Origin: Rhizobium aethiopicum
GTDB lineage: Bacteria; Pseudomonadota; Alphaproteobacteria; Rhizobiales; Rhizobiaceae
NCBI RefSeq assembly: GCF_900094625.1
Contig: NZ_FMAJ01000002.1
Span: 496,001 to 560,000 of the forward strand
Length of the DNA stretch: 64,000 nt
Reading direction: 5' to 3'
Shown here: one piece after another, positions 1 to 8,779 of the stretch
How positions within the stretch are numbered: the first letter of the stretch is position 1
Layout of the letters: each line of letters begins with the position of its first letter
The notes under the pieces: generated by a model
The model's input: the letters and a program-made list of their open reading frames with translations, nothing else
Database searches by the model: none
What the model was told of the DNA's origin: nothing
Made by a program: the position numbers and the translations under genes

Positions 1-193
1 TCAGCGTCGCATGCGTGAAATCGACGATATTGGCGTAAAGCAGGTCGTGCGGCGACATTTTGGAGCGGACGTTCAGCGCGATGCGATAGCTGACGCCGTT
101 CGCCTCGATGCGGATCTCGATATGGGGATCGTTGTCGTCGTCAAGGGCGAGCGCGCTTGCGGTGCCTTTCAAGACCTTGTAATTCTTCAGCAT
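1..193 (-). CDS. DUF2278 (YukJ-like) family protein, N-terminal fragment
   Basis: Only the first 64 codons are in the window; the gene runs off the left edge. The start at 193 gives MLKNYKVLKG followed by an acidic stretch (DDDNDPH) and a block ending in YRIALNVRSK, which is the N-terminal pattern I associate with the DUF2278/YukJ family. The function of that family is unknown. No partner is visible upstream on the same strand; the next gene, an aldo/keto reductase, ends about 100 bases away in the same direction, so the two could be co-transcribed. The family call rests on a short segment. Confidence 0.55.
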   Translation of the reverse strand, partial: MLKNYKVLKGTASALALDDDNDPHIEIRIEANGVSYRIALNVRSKMSPHDLLYANIVDFTHATL

Positions 194-290
194 GGAGAGC
201 CTCGCGGGAGTGGCGGGCCCGCAGACTAACACGGTGAAAGCGCATCTTTTGTGACGCTGTCTTTCACCGCGTCGTGCTTGATCTTCTATC

Positions 291-1349
291 CTATTGCTGG
301 AGATGCGGGCCGAAAAGCTCGAGGTCGGCTTCGCCGAGCCTGTCGCTCGCCGTGTTCAACTGGTGCCAGTAGGGATAGATTACCGGCGGCAGGCTGACGG
401 CGTCGAGGCGTTTGCGCTCTTCATCGGTGAGCTTCAGTTCGGCGGCGGCGATGTTGTCGCGGAACTGGGCTTCGGTGCGCCCGCCGATGATGACCGAGGT
501 GACCGCCTTGCGGCCGATCAGCCAGGCAAGCGCCACTTGAGCGGCGGAAACGCCGCGCTCCTCGCCGATCGCCACCAGCGTCTCGACGATGTTCCAGAGG
601 CGGTTCTCGTCGCGGATCGGAGGCTCGGTCCAGCCGGCGAACTGGCGCGTACCTTCGGGCGCGGCCTGGTTGCGGCGGTGTTTGCCGGAAAGCAGGCCGC
701 CGGCGAGCGGGCTCCAGACCAGCACGCCGAGGCCCTGGTCGATCGAGATCGGCAGCAGCTCGTATTCGGCGTCGCGGGCTTCCAGCGTGTAATGGATCTG
801 CTGGCTGACGAAGCGCTGGTAGCGGTGCTCGTTGGCAATGCCGAGCGCCTTCATGATGTGCCAGCCGGAATAGTTCGAGCAGCCGACATAACGCACCTTG
901 CCCTGGCGGATCAGGGTATCAAGCGCCTCCATCGTCTCTTCGAGAGGCGTCTGGCCGTCCCATTCATGCACCTGGTAGAGGTCGATGACATCGGTCTTCA
1001 GGCGCTCCAGGCTCGCCTCGCATTCGCGGATCAGGTGGTAGCGCGACAGGCCGCGGTCGTTCGGGCCGTCGCCCATGCCGAAGCGGGCCTTGGTGGCGAG
1101 CAGCACGCCCTGCGGCCGCTTTCCCGCGAGCGCCTCGCCGATGATTTTTTCGCATTCGCCTGAGGAATAGACGTTGGCGGTGTCGATCAGGTTGACGCCG
1201 GCATCAATGCAGATGTCGATCATCTTCTTCGCCTCGCCGACGCCGAGATCGCCGACCATCTTCGCCCAGCCGACGCCGCCGAAAGTCATCGTGCCCATGG
1301 TCACAGTCGAAATCTTCAGGCCGGAACGGCCGAGCAGACGATATTCCAT
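291..1349 (-). CDS. Aldo/keto reductase
   Basis: 352-residue NAD(P)H-dependent oxidoreductase of the aldo/keto reductase (TIM-barrel) superfamily, probably cytosolic, reducing aldehydes or ketones of unknown identity. The catalytic tetrad is visible: Asp and Tyr in DTANVYSSGE near residues 56-61, Lys in LLATKARFG near 87, His in DLYQVHEWDG near 129. Length is normal for the family. I start at 1349 because GGAGGAGTTTC lies just upstream; an in-frame extension to 1421 has no such site. The 3' end carries the usual cofactor-binding region (GGRTEAQFRDNI). It sits between the DUF2278 fragment and an OhrR-like regulator, all on the same strand. The substrate cannot be told from sequence. Confidence 0.9.
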   Translation of the reverse strand: MEYRLLGRSGLKISTVTMGTMTFGGVGWAKMVGDLGVGEAKKMIDICIDAGVNLIDTANVYSSGECEKIIGEALAGKRPQGVLLATKARFGMGDGPNDRGLSRYHLIRECEASLERLKTDVIDLYQVHEWDGQTPLEETMEALDTLIRQGKVRYVGCSNYSGWHIMKALGIANEHRYQRFVSQQIHYTLEARDAEYELLPISIDQGLGVLVWSPLAGGLLSGKHRRNQAAPEGTRQFAGWTEPPIRDENRLWNIVETLVAIGEERGVSAAQVALAWLIGRKAVTSVIIGGRTEAQFRDNIAAAELKLTDEERKRLDAVSLPPVIYPYWHQLNTASDRLGEADLELFGPHLQQ

Positions 1350-1563
1350 TGAAACTCCTCCTTCATCGAAACCGGATCGACGTACCTCAACGCGGTAGAA
1401 TGACAATGGCGGCGTGTTCACGCCCGCGTGAGGGGTCGGCGAGATTGCGAGCGCCCTAGGCTAAATTCAATTTCGCGGGGCTGGGGCGCAGCAGATCGTA
1501 CAATATGTGATCGGCTTGTCGACGGAAATCGTTCCGGCGTGGCGCGGCGGGTGGAGCCTCGCG

Positions 1564-2034
1564 TCAGCTCTCGTCCTTGTTCTTCTTGTGAATGTTGTCG
1601 CGGAGCGACGCTATCGTATCGCGGATCTTGCTCACGGTCTCGGCGTCGAGTCCGACGGCCTTGCCGATGCAGTCGAACACATGGCCGGCACGGCTCTTGA
1701 GCGCCTGTCCCTTCTTCGTCAGGCGCAGAAGCACCTGGCGCTCATCGGCAGGGTTTCGGTTGCGGGTGACGAGGCCGACATTTTCCAGCCGCTTCAAGAG
1801 CGGGGTGAGGGTACTGGAATCGAGGAAAAGCGTCTCGCCGAGATCCTTCACCGTGCGATCGTCACGCGCCCACAGAGCTGTCATGACGAGGAATTGCGGA
1901 TAGGTGAGATCCAATTCGTCGAGCAGGGGACGGTAAAGCTGGTTGAAGGCGTGGCCGGCCGAATAGATTGAAAAGCAAAGCATTTCATCGATCTGTGGCA
2001 CGGCGGCGAGATCATTCGATATGGTGTCTTTCAT
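1564..2034 (-). CDS. MarR-family regulator, OhrR-like peroxide sensor
   Basis: 156-residue winged-helix repressor. The N-terminal helix carries IDEMLCFSIYSAGHAFN with one cysteine in the position used by OhrR proteins to sense organic hydroperoxides, then LTYPQFLVMTALW and the DNA-binding block TLTPLLKRLENVGLV...RNPADERQV typical of MarR/OhrR. The start at 2034 follows AAAGGAGAGCGTG; an extension to 2127 exists but would read through the intergenic promoter region. It is divergent from a secreted alpha/beta hydrolase (2227), separated by about 190 AT-rich bases, so it probably controls that gene and itself. No ohr peroxidase gene is in the window, so the peroxide role is inferred from the family only. 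Confidence 0.85.
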   Translation of the reverse strand: MKDTISNDLAAVPQIDEMLCFSIYSAGHAFNQLYRPLLDELDLTYPQFLVMTALWARDDRTVKDLGETLFLDSSTLTPLLKRLENVGLVTRNRNPADERQVLLRLTKKGQALKSRAGHVFDCIGKAVGLDAETVSKIRDTIASLRDNIHKKNKDES

Positions 2035-2226
2035 CACGCTCTCCTTTGGCTTCAATATAATTTGTGCGCGATCTGTTTGCAAGCTATTGACGCGTCGGAA
2101 GGGATGGCCTAGATAGATCGTGTACAAAGAAATTGCTTACAAATTAAATGACAAACTTGAGAGCCGAAAAGCACGTCAACCCCGCTTCGGCTCCTCTGAC
2201 ACTCAACCGACGAAAGGAAATGACCA
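2035..2226. promoter_or_regulatory. Divergent control region with inverted 13-mers (candidate OhrR-like operator)
   Basis: AT-rich spacer between the MarR regulator and the hydrolase. TTTGCAAGCTATT at 2076-2088 recurs on the opposite strand at 2131-2143 as TTTGTAAGCAATT (11 of 13 identical), forming an inverted pair about 42 bases apart. Such a pair is a plausible dimer or tetramer binding site for the divergent MarR protein. No experimental OhrR site was compared. Confidence 0.4.
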
Positions 2227-2994
2227 ATGTTCAAGTTTGCTGCTGCCGTCGCCCTGGCGGGCGCTCTGTTCTCCGGTGCTGCCGTTGCCCAGCCGGCCAA
2301 GCCGACCGTCGTCCTCGTCCATGGCGCCTTTGCCGATTCGTCCAGCTGGAACGGCGTCGTCGAAATCCTGCGCAAGGACGGCTTCCCGGTCGTGGCCGCC
2401 GCCAATCCGCTGCGCAGCGTTGCCAATGACGCTGCCTATGTCTCCGACGTCGTCGGCAGCATTGCCGGCCCCGTGGTCCTCGTCGGCCATTCCTATGGAG
2501 GCCAGGTGATCTCGACCGCCGCCAACGGCCATGACAATGTCAAGTCGCTCGTCTATGTCGCGGCCTTCGCGCCGGAGGCCGGGGAATCGGTTGCCGATCT
2601 CGCCGGCAAGTTTCCGGGCGGTACGCTGAGCGGAGCGCTGGCAGCCCCGGTAAAGCTTAGCACCGGCGGCGTTGATCTCTATATCGACCAGGCAAAGTTC
2701 CATGATCAGTTCGCCAGCGACGTGCCGGCCGAACAGGCGGCGCTGATGGCGGCCGGCCAGCGCCCGGTCACCGAGGCCGCGCTGACCGACAAATCCGGCG
2801 AGCCGGCCTGGAAGAAGCTGCCGTCGTGGTTCGTCTACGGCACCGGCGACAAGAACATCCCGGCCGCAGCTCTTGGCTTCATGGCCGAGCGGGCAGGGTC
2901 CAAGCGGACCGTCGTCGTCGATGGCGCCTCCCACGTCGTGATGGTGTCGCATCCTAACAAGGTCGCCGAACTGATCGAAGAGGCTGCGAAGTAA
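2227..2994 (+). CDS. Secreted alpha/beta hydrolase
   Basis: 255-residue serine hydrolase with a signal peptide (MFKFAAAVALAGALFSGAAVAQ, cleavage predicted after AVA), so likely periplasmic. The fold markers are present: LVHGAFADSSSW oxyanion loop near residue 33, nucleophile elbow VGHSYGG near residue 90, acid in YGTGDKNIP, and His in VVDGASHVVMVSHP near the C-terminus. It belongs to the esterase/haloperoxidase-like branch often seen next to stress regulators. RBS AAAGGAAATGACCA precedes ATG. It is divergent from the OhrR-like regulator, which suggests induction by organic peroxide or a similar stress; substrate unknown. Confidence 0.88.
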   Translation: MFKFAAAVALAGALFSGAAVAQPAKPTVVLVHGAFADSSSWNGVVEILRKDGFPVVAAANPLRSVANDAAYVSDVVGSIAGPVVLVGHSYGGQVISTAANGHDNVKSLVYVAAFAPEAGESVADLAGKFPGGTLSGALAAPVKLSTGGVDLYIDQAKFHDQFASDVPAEQAALMAAGQRPVTEAALTDKSGEPAWKKLPSWFVYGTGDKNIPAAALGFMAERAGSKRTVVVDGASHVVMVSHPNKVAELIEEAAK

Positions 2995-3094
2995 CATTCG
3001 TTCCAGGGGCCACGGCGCGAGAGCGCCGTGGTCCGAATGCGCAAGCCCCATCATCGGCTTGAAAAAACCGCAGCCGTTCTCGCAGAATGCGCGG

Positions 3095-3988
3095 ATGCTC
3101 AGAACCTCCGCCGATAAGCTCAAAGACCACATCCATGGCCGTCTTCTCTCACGAAGCGAGGGACCTGCCTGGAAGAACGTGTTCGTGCATCTCTTGTCGC
3201 ATAGCGGACGGGAGGAGGGCCTGATCGTTCCGGCCGTCGCCGAGCCGCTGCTGGTCTCAATCCTTTCCGGCTCGGCCGTCATAGAAGAGCGCGAATTCTC
3301 CGGCGAATGGCAGGCCGCCCGCGCCGATGTCGGCGACTTCTACCTGACCAATTCGGCGACGCCCTACGAGATGCGCTGGACTTCCACCTCGGCCGAACCG
3401 TTCCGCGTGATGCATGTCTATCTTGGTCTGCCGCTGATCGAGGCGGCGGCCGGGGAAGTCTTGTCCGTCAGCCACGACCGGCTTTGCCTGCGCGACGTAT
3501 CGGCCGGGCGCGACCCTTTGATCAACCATCTGCTTCAGCTGATCCTCAGCGAATTGACCGAGGCGAGCGAGCCGAGCGAGATTTTCGTGCAGGGGGTTGC
3601 CCAGGCGCTGGCTGTCCATCTCGTGCGCTCCTACGCGGATGCGGATCAGCCGCCGCGGCGCCGGGTTGCCCTTCCGGCGCTCAAGCTTCGCCGGGTGACG
3701 GATCTGATGGCAGGCGGGATTGCCCAGGCCTTCAGCCTGGGGGCGCTCGCGGCCGAAGCCGGACTCAGCCCATTCCATTTCAGCCGGGTCTTCAAACAGA
3801 CGACCGGGTTTTCGCCGTCGGAATATTTCATCCGGATGCGAATGGCCGAGGCGCGCAGGCTGCTTCGCGAAACCAACCGGAGCATCATCGAGATCGGCCT
3901 CGACGTCGGCTACTCCAGCCCCAGTCATTTCGCCACCGTCTTCCGCAAGGCCGTTGGCGTCACGCCCTCGCAATATCGCGACGGCTGA
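3095..3988 (+). CDS. AraC-family transcriptional regulator
   Basis: 297 residues from the ATG at 3095. An in-frame TTG at 3059 would add 12 residues; neither start has a good RBS. The N-terminal half is a cupin-like ligand domain (LVSILSGSAVIEEREF...GDFYLTNSATPYEMRW). The C-terminal 100 residues are a classical AraC double helix-turn-helix: LAAEAGLSPFHFSRVFKQTTGFSPSEYF and IEIGLDVGYSSPSHFATVFRKAVGVTPSQYR. It lies 128 bases upstream of an SDR oxidoreductase on the same strand, the likely target. Ligand unknown. Confidence 0.88.
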   Translation: MLRTSADKLKDHIHGRLLSRSEGPAWKNVFVHLLSHSGREEGLIVPAVAEPLLVSILSGSAVIEEREFSGEWQAARADVGDFYLTNSATPYEMRWTSTSAEPFRVMHVYLGLPLIEAAAGEVLSVSHDRLCLRDVSAGRDPLINHLLQLILSELTEASEPSEIFVQGVAQALAVHLVRSYADADQPPRRRVALPALKLRRVTDLMAGGIAQAFSLGALAAEAGLSPFHFSRVFKQTTGFSPSEYFIRMRMAEARRLLRETNRSIIEIGLDVGYSSPSHFATVFRKAVGVTPSQYRDG

Positions 3989-4116
3989 CGATTGCCGCAA
4001 GATCGCGACATCGGCCGCAAAGGCCCAAGCGCGAAGGTCGGTCGGCTCTCCTAGATTGTCTTCCGTCAACAGCGGACGGCTCCGCATTCGGGGCCGCCAG
4101 ATGAAAGGAAGTAGAC

Positions 4117-4863
4117 ATGTCTATTGATGGTAAGGTTGCCCTCGTCACCGGTGCGTCGAGCGGTATCGGCGCTGCCACCGCGCTTAAACTTGCAAAGGCA
4201 GGCACCAAGATCGGGCTCGCCGCCCGCCGGCTCGACCGGCTCTCCGAGCTTCAGCAGCAGATCACTGCAAATGGCGGCCAGGCCGTCGCTCTCGAAATGG
4301 ACGTTGTCGATCAGGCCTCCGTCACGGCGGGCGCTGAAAAGCTCGCCGAAGCCTTCGGCTCGATCGACATTCTCTTCAACAATGCCGGCCTGATGCCGAT
4401 CTCGGATCTGGAGGCGCTGAAGACCGATGAGTGGCATCGCATGGTCGATGTCAACATCAAGGGGCTGTTGAACACGACTGCCGCGGTTCTCCCCTATATG
4501 ATCAAGCAAAACTCTGGGCATATCGTCAACACCTCGTCGATCGCCGGAAGGAAGGTCTTCCCCGGTCTTGCAGTCTATTGCGCGACCAAACATGCGGTGA
4601 CGGCGATCTCGGAAGGCATGCGTCTCGAGCTTTCCAAGAAGCATAATATCCGCGTGACCTGCATCCAGCCGGGCGCGGTGGAATCCGAGCTCTTTGAGCA
4701 TATTTCCGACGGCAATTATCGGGGCCAGATGGAAGCGCTCAAGGAGCAGATGGAATTCCTGAAGGCCGACGACATCGCCGAGACGGTGCTCTTCGCACTG
4801 CAGGCCCCGGGCCGGATGGATATCGCCGAGCTCTTCGTGATGCCCACGCAGCAGCCCTGGTGA
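4117..4863 (+). CDS. SDR-family oxidoreductase
   Basis: 248-residue classical short-chain dehydrogenase/reductase, cytosolic and NAD(P)-dependent. Cofactor motif TGASSGIG at residues 12-19, structural NNAG near 88, catalytic Ser in VNTSSIAG and Tyr/Lys in YCATKHAV. Arg residues after the second strand (AARRLDR) favour NADP. RBS AAAGGAAGTAGAC. It follows the AraC regulator gene, which probably controls it. The closest functional description I can give is the YdfG/serine-dehydrogenase-like branch; the substrate is not predictable. Confidence 0.9.
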   Translation: MSIDGKVALVTGASSGIGAATALKLAKAGTKIGLAARRLDRLSELQQQITANGGQAVALEMDVVDQASVTAGAEKLAEAFGSIDILFNNAGLMPISDLEALKTDEWHRMVDVNIKGLLNTTAAVLPYMIKQNSGHIVNTSSIAGRKVFPGLAVYCATKHAVTAISEGMRLELSKKHNIRVTCIQPGAVESELFEHISDGNYRGQMEALKEQMEFLKADDIAETVLFALQAPGRMDIAELFVMPTQQPW

Positions 4864-4919
4864 CATAGGCCGCGGTGCCTGCTGCCGCCTGTCACATCTC
4901 TGTCAACGACCCCTAATAA

Positions 4920-4953
4920 GGGAGGGGTGACGCAATTCCCGAGGACCCCTCCC
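4920..4953 (+). promoter_or_regulatory. Perfect 9-bp inverted repeat enclosing the translation start region
   Basis: GGGAGGGGT at 4920-4928 and ACCCCTCCC at 4945-4953 form a perfect 9-bp stem with a 16-base loop holding GAGGA, the only ribosome-binding sequence for the ATG at 4954. In the mRNA this hairpin would end exactly at the start codon and could limit initiation of the iron transporter operon. It could also be a weak terminator for the SDR gene, but there is no U-run. Confidence 0.5.
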
Positions 4954-5931
4954 ATGAAGACGATCGTTTCCGCCGCTGCCCTTCTCGCCGCGAGCCTCCT
5001 TGCCGTTCCGGCTTCGGCCGCAAACCTCGTTCTCTACACCAGCCAGCCGAACGAAGACGCGCAGGCGACGGTCGACGGCTTCATGGCCGCCAATCCCGAT
5101 GTCAAGGTCGACTGGGTGCGTGACGGCACGCCAAAGATCATCGCCAAGCTGCAGGCCGAGATCCAGGCCGGCAACCCGGTCGCCGACATCCTCCTCATCG
5201 CCGACATGGTGACGCTGGAGCGCTTGAAGGAAGACGGCAAGCTGCTCGCCTACAAGTCGCCGGAGGCCGCAGGATACGATGCCAGCCTCTATGATGCCGA
5301 CGGCTACTATTATTCGACCAAGCTGATCACGACCGGCATCATGTACAACACCTCGGCCGCGATGAAGCCTGCGAGCTGGAAAGACCTGACGAAGCCGGAG
5401 GCCAAGGGTCTCGTCACCATGCCGAGCCCGCTCGCTTCGGGTGCCGCGCTCATCCACGCCCAGACGCTTGCCGCCGTTCCCGGCCTCGGCTGGGACTTCT
5501 ACAAGTCGCTTGCCGAAAACGGCGCGATCGCCGCCGGCGGCAACGGCGCCGTGCTGAAGTCGGTCGCCTCGGGCGAAAAGGCTTACGGCATGGTCGTCGA
5601 CTACTTGCCGATACGCGAGAAGGCCAAGGGCGCGCCCGTCGAGTTCGTCTTCCCGAGTGAAGGCGTTTCGGCCGTCACCGAACCGGTAGGCATCCTCGCC
5701 AGCACCACGAATGCCGAGGCCGCCAAGAAGTTCGTCGATTACGTGCTCTCGGAAAAGGGCCAGGAAGGCTTCCTCAAGCTCGGCTATATCCCGGCTCGAA
5801 ACGGCATGAAGCTGCCGGAAGGCTTCCCTGCGCGCGATGCCATCAAGGTCTTGCCGATCAAGGCGGCCGAGGCGCTCAAGAATACGGATCAAGATCTGAA
5901 GACCTTCTCGGGCATTTACGGCTCGAACTGA
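4954..5931 (+). CDS. ABC transporter periplasmic binding protein, ferric iron (Fbp) type
   Basis: 325 residues with a clear signal peptide (ends PASAANLVLYTSQP). The mature N-terminus NLVLYTSQPNEDAQATVDGF and the later GNPVADILLIADMVTLERLKEDG are typical of the FbpA/AfuA group of family 1 binding proteins that deliver Fe3+ (or in relatives phosphonate or thiamine) to an ABC permease. YYSTKLITTGIMYN and a C-terminal VDYVLSEKGQEGF also fit. It is first in a three-gene operon, seven bases before the permease. Start chosen at the ATG after GAGGA; a GTG at 4927 would give a poor signal peptide. Iron as substrate is a family inference. Confidence 0.82.
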   Translation: MKTIVSAAALLAASLLAVPASAANLVLYTSQPNEDAQATVDGFMAANPDVKVDWVRDGTPKIIAKLQAEIQAGNPVADILLIADMVTLERLKEDGKLLAYKSPEAAGYDASLYDADGYYYSTKLITTGIMYNTSAAMKPASWKDLTKPEAKGLVTMPSPLASGAALIHAQTLAAVPGLGWDFYKSLAENGAIAAGGNGAVLKSVASGEKAYGMVVDYLPIREKAKGAPVEFVFPSEGVSAVTEPVGILASTTNAEAAKKFVDYVLSEKGQEGFLKLGYIPARNGMKLPEGFPARDAIKVLPIKAAEALKNTDQDLKTFSGIYGSN

Positions 5932-5938
5932 TCCTTTC

Positions 5939-7633
5939 ATGCATGGTTATGTGAGACCGGGAAACAGCCAGCCCGCCTGGCTGTTTCCTTTTATCATCAT
6001 TGTTGTCCTGATCCTCAGCGTGCTGCCGCTCGCCCGTCTCGCTATGGTCGGGATCGCGGCCTTCGCCGGCGGCGGCGTCATCGATGTGCTGAGCGAACCG
6101 TCGCTCTGGCAGGCCACCTATTACACCATCGTCACCGCGGTTTTGGGCACCATCATCTCGCTTCTTGTCGGCTGCCTCTTCGCCTTCCTGCTGACGCTGA
6201 CGGACATCCGCTGCAAGAGCCTACTGAGTTTCTTCTTCGTGCTGCCAATGATGATCCCGCCGCAGGTGACGGCGCTTGCCTGGGTGCAGATGTCGGGTCC
6301 ATCAAGCCCGTTGTTGAAAGCGCTCTCGCTTGCGCCGCCGCTGGGCTCGCCGCAGCCGCTCTATTCCGTGGGCGGGATCGCGCTGCTTTATGGCGTCCAG
6401 CATGCGCCGCTCGTCTATCTCGCGCTACGCGCCGGGCTGATGACGCTGCCGCGCGACGGTGTCGAGGCCGCGCGGCTTTCCGGCGCCTCCAGTCTCAGGG
6501 CGTTCCGCGATATCATCCTGCCTCTGTCGCTGCCCGGCATCATCGCCGGGGCGGCGATCTCCTTCGTCTCCTGCACTGGCAATTTCGGCATCCCCGCCAT
6601 TCTCGGCATCCCGGCCTCGATCTACACGCTGCCGACCTTGATCTTCACCAAATTCTCGGCCTTCACCAGCCGCACCTTCGGCGATGTCGCCGTGCTCTCA
6701 TCAATCATCGCGGTGATTTCGGTCGCCGGGCTGATGATCCAGGACCGGGCGCTCAGAGGCCGCGACTATCGCGTCATCGGCCTGTCGGGCGCCAATGCGG
6801 CCTTCGGGCTCGGCGCCTGGCGGTTCCTTGCCACGCCGCTCCTTTGGGCGATCCTTTTCTTCATGCTGGTCGCCCCTTTCTTCGCGCTCGTCGCCGGCGC
6901 GCTAGTGCCGGCCTATGGCGTGCCGCTCACCTTCAAGACCATGTCGCTGCATGCTTTCGAGGAAATCCTGTTCCGGCAGGCGGTGACGCGCACCGCCTTC
7001 GTCAATTCGCTGTCGCTTGCCGGCGCCACCGCGCTCGGTCTCCTTGTCGTGACGGTGCTTGCGGCCTATGCGCTGACGCGGCGGAGAGATACCGTCTCCC
7101 GCATCGTCGCCAGCCTCATCGAGATTCCCTATTCTCTGCCCGGGATCGTCATGGCGGTTGCCTTCATCCTGGTCTTCGCAGCGCCGATCCCCGTCCTCAA
7201 CATCTCGCTCTACGGCACGATCTGGATCATCCTGATCGCCTATTTCTCCTCCTTCTTCGCCGCGAGCCTGAAACCTGTCGTCAGCGCCTTCCATCAGCTC
7301 GATCCGGCGCTGGAGGAGGCAGCACGGCTTTCCGGCGCCGGCTTCTTCCGCCGGCTTTTCGATATCATCGTGCCGCTGATCGCGCCCGCCGCCGGAGCTT
7401 CCGTCATTCTCGTCTTCCTGATCGCCTGCAACGAGCTGACGATCTCGGCGCTGCTATGGTCGGCGGGCACCCAGACGCTCGGCGTCGCCATCTACAATCT
7501 GGACGACAGCGGCAGCTCGGACCTTGCCTCGGCGCTCTCGGTGCTCGTCGTCCTCATGGTCGTCATCATGATGCTGCTCTTGGAACTCCTGGCGAAACGC
7601 CTGCCGAAAGGGGTGGTCCCATGGCGAAGCTGA
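5939..7633 (+). CDS. ABC transporter permease, FbpB type, fused double domain
   Basis: 564-residue inner-membrane protein with about twelve hydrophobic segments. Two permease halves are visible, each with an EAA loop: EAARLSGASSLRAFRDIILP near residue 180 and EEAARLSGAGFFRRLFDIIVP near 460. Duplicated permeases of this length are typical for Fe3+ uptake systems of the FbpABC/AfuABC class. It overlaps the downstream ATPase gene by 13 bases, so translation is coupled. It receives substrate from the product of the gene at 4954. Confidence 0.88.
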   Translation: MHGYVRPGNSQPAWLFPFIIIVVLILSVLPLARLAMVGIAAFAGGGVIDVLSEPSLWQATYYTIVTAVLGTIISLLVGCLFAFLLTLTDIRCKSLLSFFFVLPMMIPPQVTALAWVQMSGPSSPLLKALSLAPPLGSPQPLYSVGGIALLYGVQHAPLVYLALRAGLMTLPRDGVEAARLSGASSLRAFRDIILPLSLPGIIAGAAISFVSCTGNFGIPAILGIPASIYTLPTLIFTKFSAFTSRTFGDVAVLSSIIAVISVAGLMIQDRALRGRDYRVIGLSGANAAFGLGAWRFLATPLLWAILFFMLVAPFFALVAGALVPAYGVPLTFKTMSLHAFEEILFRQAVTRTAFVNSLSLAGATALGLLVVTVLAAYALTRRRDTVSRIVASLIEIPYSLPGIVMAVAFILVFAAPIPVLNISLYGTIWIILIAYFSSFFAASLKPVVSAFHQLDPALEEAARLSGAGFFRRLFDIIVPLIAPAAGASVILVFLIACNELTISALLWSAGTQTLGVAIYNLDDSGSSDLASALSVLVVLMVVIMMLLLELLAKRLPKGVVPWRS

Positions 7634-8640
7634 TCCTCAACCGGATCGCCAAGGATTTCGGCACCGGGCGCGCTGCCGTCAGCGGCTTTTCGCTCGATGT
7701 GCGCGAGGGCGGTTTCCTGGCGCTGCTCGGGCCTTCCGGCTGCGGCAAGACGACGGTGCTGCGGATGATCGCCGGTTTCGAGACGCCCTCGGACGGCTCG
7801 ATCCATCTCGGTGAGCGCCTGCTTGCCGATGCCGCGCAGTCGCTGCCGCCGGAGAAGCGCAACATGGCGATGGTCTTTCAGTCCTATGCGCTCTGGCCGC
7901 ATATGAGTGTCGCCGACAATGTCGGCTATCCCCTCAAGGTGCGCGGTATCTCGGGCGAGGCCTACCGGCGGAAGGTCGGCGAGGCGCTCTCCACCGTCCG
8001 GCTCGCCGACTACGCAGGGCGGAGGCCGGCCGATCTCTCCGGCGGCCAGCGCCAGCGCGTGGCGCTCGCCCGTTGCCTGGTGACATCGCCCGATGTCGTG
8101 CTGCTCGACGAGCCGCTCGCCAACCTCGACCGGCACCTGAAACAGGAGATGGAGGAGACCTTCCGCGAGTTCCACCAGCGCTCGGGCGCGACGATGATCT
8201 ACGTGACCCACGACCAGAGCGAGGCGATGGCGCTCGCGACCGACGTCGCCGTCATGTCCGAAGGACGCCTGCTACAGGTGGCGCCGCCGGCCGAAATCTA
8301 TGCCCGGCCGGAAGGGCGCATTGTCGGCGGGCTGATCGGGCGCGGCGCGATCCTGACGCTGCCTGTCATGGGCGGCGAACGGCATCTGGAATGGGACGAA
8401 CTGCAGGATGCGCTGCAGGCGGCCAATACCGATGGCGCTGATATCCTCGTGCGGCCGGAGGATGTGATCATCGGCGGCGAGGGGGCTCCCGCGACCGTCG
8501 AATCCGTGCTTTTCGAGGGCGAGCGTTACGCCGTCAAGCTGACACTCGGCAACGGCCAGACGCTGCGCGCCTACAGCCGCGTCGTTGTGGAAACCGGGGA
8601 AGCCGTGCGCGTCGTCATCCGCGTCGCGTGGCGGCTTTGA
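7621..8640 (+). CDS. ABC transporter ATPase, FbpC type
   Basis: 339-residue ATP-binding subunit. Walker A GPSGCGKTT near residue 38, Q-loop FQSYALWPHMSV, signature LSGGQRQRVALAR, Walker B VVLLDEPLANLD and the switch His in YVTHDQSEA are all intact. The C-terminal 100 residues look like a TOBE regulatory domain (VRPEDVIIGG...). The start is the ATG at 7621, inside the end of the permease gene; longer in-frame starts would overlap the whole permease. It powers the iron-type importer encoded just upstream. Confidence 0.9.
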   Translation: MAKLILNRIAKDFGTGRAAVSGFSLDVREGGFLALLGPSGCGKTTVLRMIAGFETPSDGSIHLGERLLADAAQSLPPEKRNMAMVFQSYALWPHMSVADNVGYPLKVRGISGEAYRRKVGEALSTVRLADYAGRRPADLSGGQRQRVALARCLVTSPDVVLLDEPLANLDRHLKQEMEETFREFHQRSGATMIYVTHDQSEAMALATDVAVMSEGRLLQVAPPAEIYARPEGRIVGGLIGRGAILTLPVMGGERHLEWDELQDALQAANTDGADILVRPEDVIIGGEGAPATVESVLFEGERYAVKLTLGNGQTLRAYSRVVVETGEAVRVVIRVAWRL

Positions 8641-8779
8641 GGGAGGCGATTTGCGAACCCGATGGCGACGCGGCTTGTTTCGGGCTTGGAAGCCACGTTT
8701 GTCCGCAATTTTCTTGGCCCCGCCATCTTTTCCTGCGGTGATTGACGGATAAGGTACTGCCCGCAACCGGACTCCTGCC

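Noticed and set aside
294..1163. A 289-codon open frame on the plus strand opposite the aldo/keto reductase
   Set aside because: Its product is Arg/Ala/Gly-rich without domain features, while the minus strand has an intact catalytic tetrad; it is a GC-rich antisense shadow.
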